From an uncultured Erythrobacter sp. (GTDB taxonomy: Bacteria > Pseudomonadota > Alphaproteobacteria > Sphingomonadales > Sphingomonadaceae): a stretch of 64,000 nucleotides of DNA. The stretch is from positions 702,733 to 766,732 of the forward strand of contig CANNCZ010000002.1 in the NCBI GenBank assembly GCA_947503275.1, written 5' to 3'. Positions 62,040 to 64,000 of this stretch are shown piece after piece. Every line of letters starts with the position of its first letter. The stretch's first letter is position 1. The notes under the pieces were generated by a model. It worked only from the letters and a program-made list of their open reading frames with translations. It did not search any database and had not been told where the DNA came from. A program made the translations under genes and the position numbers.

Positions 62040-63893
62040 TCAACTCCGGTAAAGTCCATCAATCTGCGCTTGATAGCGGTCGCGGATTTTGTGGCGACGG
62101 ATCTTCATGCTCGGCGTCATTTCTTCGTTCTCGATTGAGAACGCTTCGTCTGCAAAAGCGAACTGGCGCACTTTTTCGGTCACGGACAGGTCTTTGTTAG
62201 TCCGATCGAGAGCGCCGCGAACGGCATTTTTAAACGCCGGCAATTCCTGCAAGCGTTTCAGGTCAAACTTCTCATCATTCGCCCGCGCCCATTCAAGCGC
62301 CCATTCGGCATCGGGCACGACAAGCCCGACGACATAAGGCCGCTTGTCGCCGCTCACCATTGCTTGTGCGATTTCGGGTTGCAGGGTCAGCATGCCTTCG
62401 ATCTTTTGCGGGGCCACATTGTCGCCCTTGTCATTGACGATCATGTCTTTCTTGCGGTCGGTAATGACGATCCGGCCTCTCTCATCGAGATGGCCGATAT
62501 CGCCTGTGTGCAGCCAGCCATCCACGATTGTGCGCGCGGTTTCCGCGTCGTTTTGCCAATAGCCGTGCATCACCAGCTCGCCCCGGCACAAAATCTCGCC
62601 ATCATCGGCGATTTTGATCTCAACGCCGCGCATGGGCGGACCGACCGTATCCATCTTCAGGCCCGCTGCCGGACGGTTGCAGCTGATCACAGGCCCGGCT
62701 TCTGTCTGGCCATAGCCTTGCAGCATCGTCAGCCCCATGGCGTCGAAGAAATTCCCAACCTCAGGGTTAAGCGGCGCGCCGCCAGAGACCATTGCCTTGA
62801 TTCGTCCACCGAATTTCTGGCGAATCTTGGGGCGCAGGGTCCTTTCAATCAGGAAGTCGAGCGGCCGGTCGCGCTTACGCTTTTTCCCCTCTTCGGAATG
62901 TTCGCTGATCTTGAGCGCGTTATCCATCATGAAATTGGCAACGCGGCCCTGTTTGCTGACCTGTTTGATGATCCGCGTGCGCAACACTTCAAATAGGCGC
63001 GGGACCACCACCATGATTGTGGGCCGAGTTTCCTCAATATTGGACGCGAGCTTGTCCAACCCTTGCGAATAAAAGATCTCCGCTCCGACCGCTATGGGCA
63101 GGTATTGACCGCCAGTGTGTTCATAGGCGTGGCTCAGGGGCAGGAAGGACAGGAAGCGCTCATTCTCAATGCCAAAATCATTAATCAGGATTTCGGCTGC
63201 ACCCGCCGCGTTGCACAGGATCGACCCATGGTGCTGTTTCACTCCGCGCGGGGCGCCGCCCGTGCCGCTAGTGTAGATCAGGCAGGCTGTATCGTCGCGG
63301 TTGATTTCGCCAATGCGCGCTTCGACCGCTTGGCGCGCGGCATCGGCATCGCCAGCGACCAGAGCGTCCCAATTGTGATATTCAAAGCTGCCCGCTTGTT
63401 GCCGCTGCAAATCCTCAATCCCGATGACGTGATCGACGATCCCGGTCCGACCGATGGCCCCGACCAGAGGTGATAACAGCTTTGCATTCGATACGATCAC
63501 GGCCCGTGCACCGGAATTGTCGAGGATATGTGCGTGGTCGCGTTCGGTGTTTGTGATGTAGGTTGGGACCGAGACACAGCCCGCCGCCATGATCGCAATG
63601 TCCGCAATGCACCATTCGGGGCGGTTTTCGGAAACCAGCGCCACCCGGTCGCCTTCATTCAGGCCAATCCGGCGCAAACTTTCGGCAAGTAAGCTGATTT
63701 GCTGAGCCACTTCGCGCCAGCTTTGCGTGCGCCATTCGCCATCCTCTTTGCGGCCGAGGAAAGGCGCATCGCCCTTTTCATCGGCGCGTTTGAAGAACAA
63801 TTCGACCAAGTTCTTGGCGCTGTCGAGGTCCTGAAGGATGGGATCATCGGTCGGATCTGCAACAGGTGGCAATGTGGGGGCGTGCACGGACAA
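62040..63893 (-). CDS. Long-chain fatty acid--CoA ligase (AMP-forming)
   Basis: 617 residues. The ANL superfamily motifs are seen: ACLIYTSGTGGAPRGVKQHHGS (P-loop), YGQTEAGPVISCNRP (A5-type), GWLHTGDIGHLDERGRIVITDRKKDMIVNDKGDNVAPQKIEGML (A7-A8). The catalytic C-terminal Lys is in EMTPSMKIRRHKIRDRY. A long-chain acyl-CoA synthetase (FadD15-like) is the best fit. 107 bp of the window remain to its right, where I see nothing definite. Confidence 0.93.
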   Translation of the reverse strand: MSVHAPTLPPVADPTDDPILQDLDSAKNLVELFFKRADEKGDAPFLGRKEDGEWRTQSWREVAQQISLLAESLRRIGLNEGDRVALVSENRPEWCIADIAIMAAGCVSVPTYITNTERDHAHILDNSGARAVIVSNAKLLSPLVGAIGRTGIVDHVIGIEDLQRQQAGSFEYHNWDALVAGDADAARQAVEARIGEINRDDTACLIYTSGTGGAPRGVKQHHGSILCNAAGAAEILINDFGIENERFLSFLPLSHAYEHTGGQYLPIAVGAEIFYSQGLDKLASNIEETRPTIMVVVPRLFEVLRTRIIKQVSKQGRVANFMMDNALKISEHSEEGKKRKRDRPLDFLIERTLRPKIRQKFGGRIKAMVSGGAPLNPEVGNFFDAMGLTMLQGYGQTEAGPVISCNRPAAGLKMDTVGPPMRGVEIKIADDGEILCRGELVMHGYWQNDAETARTIVDGWLHTGDIGHLDERGRIVITDRKKDMIVNDKGDNVAPQKIEGMLTLQPEIAQAMVSGDKRPYVVGLVVPDAEWALEWARANDEKFDLKRLQELPAFKNAVRGALDRTNKDLSVTEKVRQFAFADEAFSIENEEMTPSMKIRRHKIRDRYQAQIDGLYRS

Positions 63894-64000
63894 AAGCTCC
63901 TCTTCCCGCGAGGCGCCGGGTTGTTTTCAACCTCTGGCGAGCGCGTATTCAGTGTTTCCAGATGCCAAAATAAGCGCTGATTGCCGTAGCGGCAAGCATT

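Noticed and set aside
1..64000. CRISPR arrays, insertion sequences, prophage and tRNA/rRNA genes
   Set aside because: I read all intergenic gaps for repeated spacers, transposase fragments and tRNA-like cloverleaf ends and found none. Most gaps are below 200 bp. A tRNA could still be missed by eye.

Overview
The window looks like chromosomal DNA of an alphaproteobacterium of the order Sphingomonadales, most likely Erythrobacteraceae. The basis is gene content and synteny, not a database search: a TrcR/DUF1013 regulator, a PopZ-like DUF2497 protein, DUF1192, DUF1491, DUF1993 and DUF6489 proteins, a head-GIN lipoprotein and an UrcA protein. The order parB-parA-rsmG-mnmG-mnmE ... rho-hemJ-hemE | ppsR-maf-aroE-coaE-dnaQ matches the origin region known from Caulobacter. 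The DNA is GC-rich and gene-dense, with many ATGA start/stop overlaps. I see no rRNA, tRNA, insertion sequence, prophage or CRISPR array.

Left part (1-26.4 kb): a truncated trcR, a GT4 glycosyltransferase and a quinone oxidoreductase run leftward. clpA follows with a strong terminator, then a ligase-associated DNA repair pair (MBL exonuclease and ATP-dependent ligase) with a small secreted protein between them on the other strand. Next come a gamma-carbonic anhydrase, two tandem GNAT acetyltransferases, hemB and an M23 endopeptidase. A rightward block holds a SUV3-like RNA helicase, an S4 protein, ferredoxin FdxA and CarD, followed by two lipoproteins. Then come Sua5, an acyl-CoA dehydrogenase, a DUF815 ATPase, a PQQ-type sugar dehydrogenase, a free-Met-sulfoxide reductase and a glycine-zipper protein.

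Origin part (26.5-42 kb): from about 36.1 kb the genes diverge. parB, parA, rsmG, mnmG, mnmE, rho, hemJ and hemE run left; ppsR, maf, aroE, coaE, dnaQ, hpf and ptsN run right. The 329-bp hemE-ppsR gap is the best candidate for the chromosomal replication origin: it has an AT-rich stretch, DnaA-box-like 9-mers, two TCCCCA hexamers and three GANTC sites. Two perfect and two near-perfect parS sites lie 4.5-7.7 kb to its left, inside or beside rsmG, mnmG and mnmE. parAB, parS, PopZ and TrcR together cover much of the chromosome segregation and cell-cycle machinery.

Right part (42-64 kb): a SleB cell-wall hydrolase, ExoIII, ErpA, a CBS protein and an S9 peptidase coupled to a 2Fe-2S protein. Next is a PIMT-like/TolC/PopZ operon with a palindromic operator over its promoter, then fumarase C. 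A LytS/LytTR two-component pair is followed by a convergent UrcA gene. Further on are a phosphoesterase, rplM-rpsI, CutA and heme A synthase, a MerC protein behind a Zur-like box, a ThiS-ThiG fusion and a long-chain acyl-CoA ligase. The most unusual observations are the origin/parS layout, the fused ThiS-ThiG with a buried Gly-Gly, the degenerate PIMT-like protein tied to tolC, and several palindromic operators including one shared between two distant loci.
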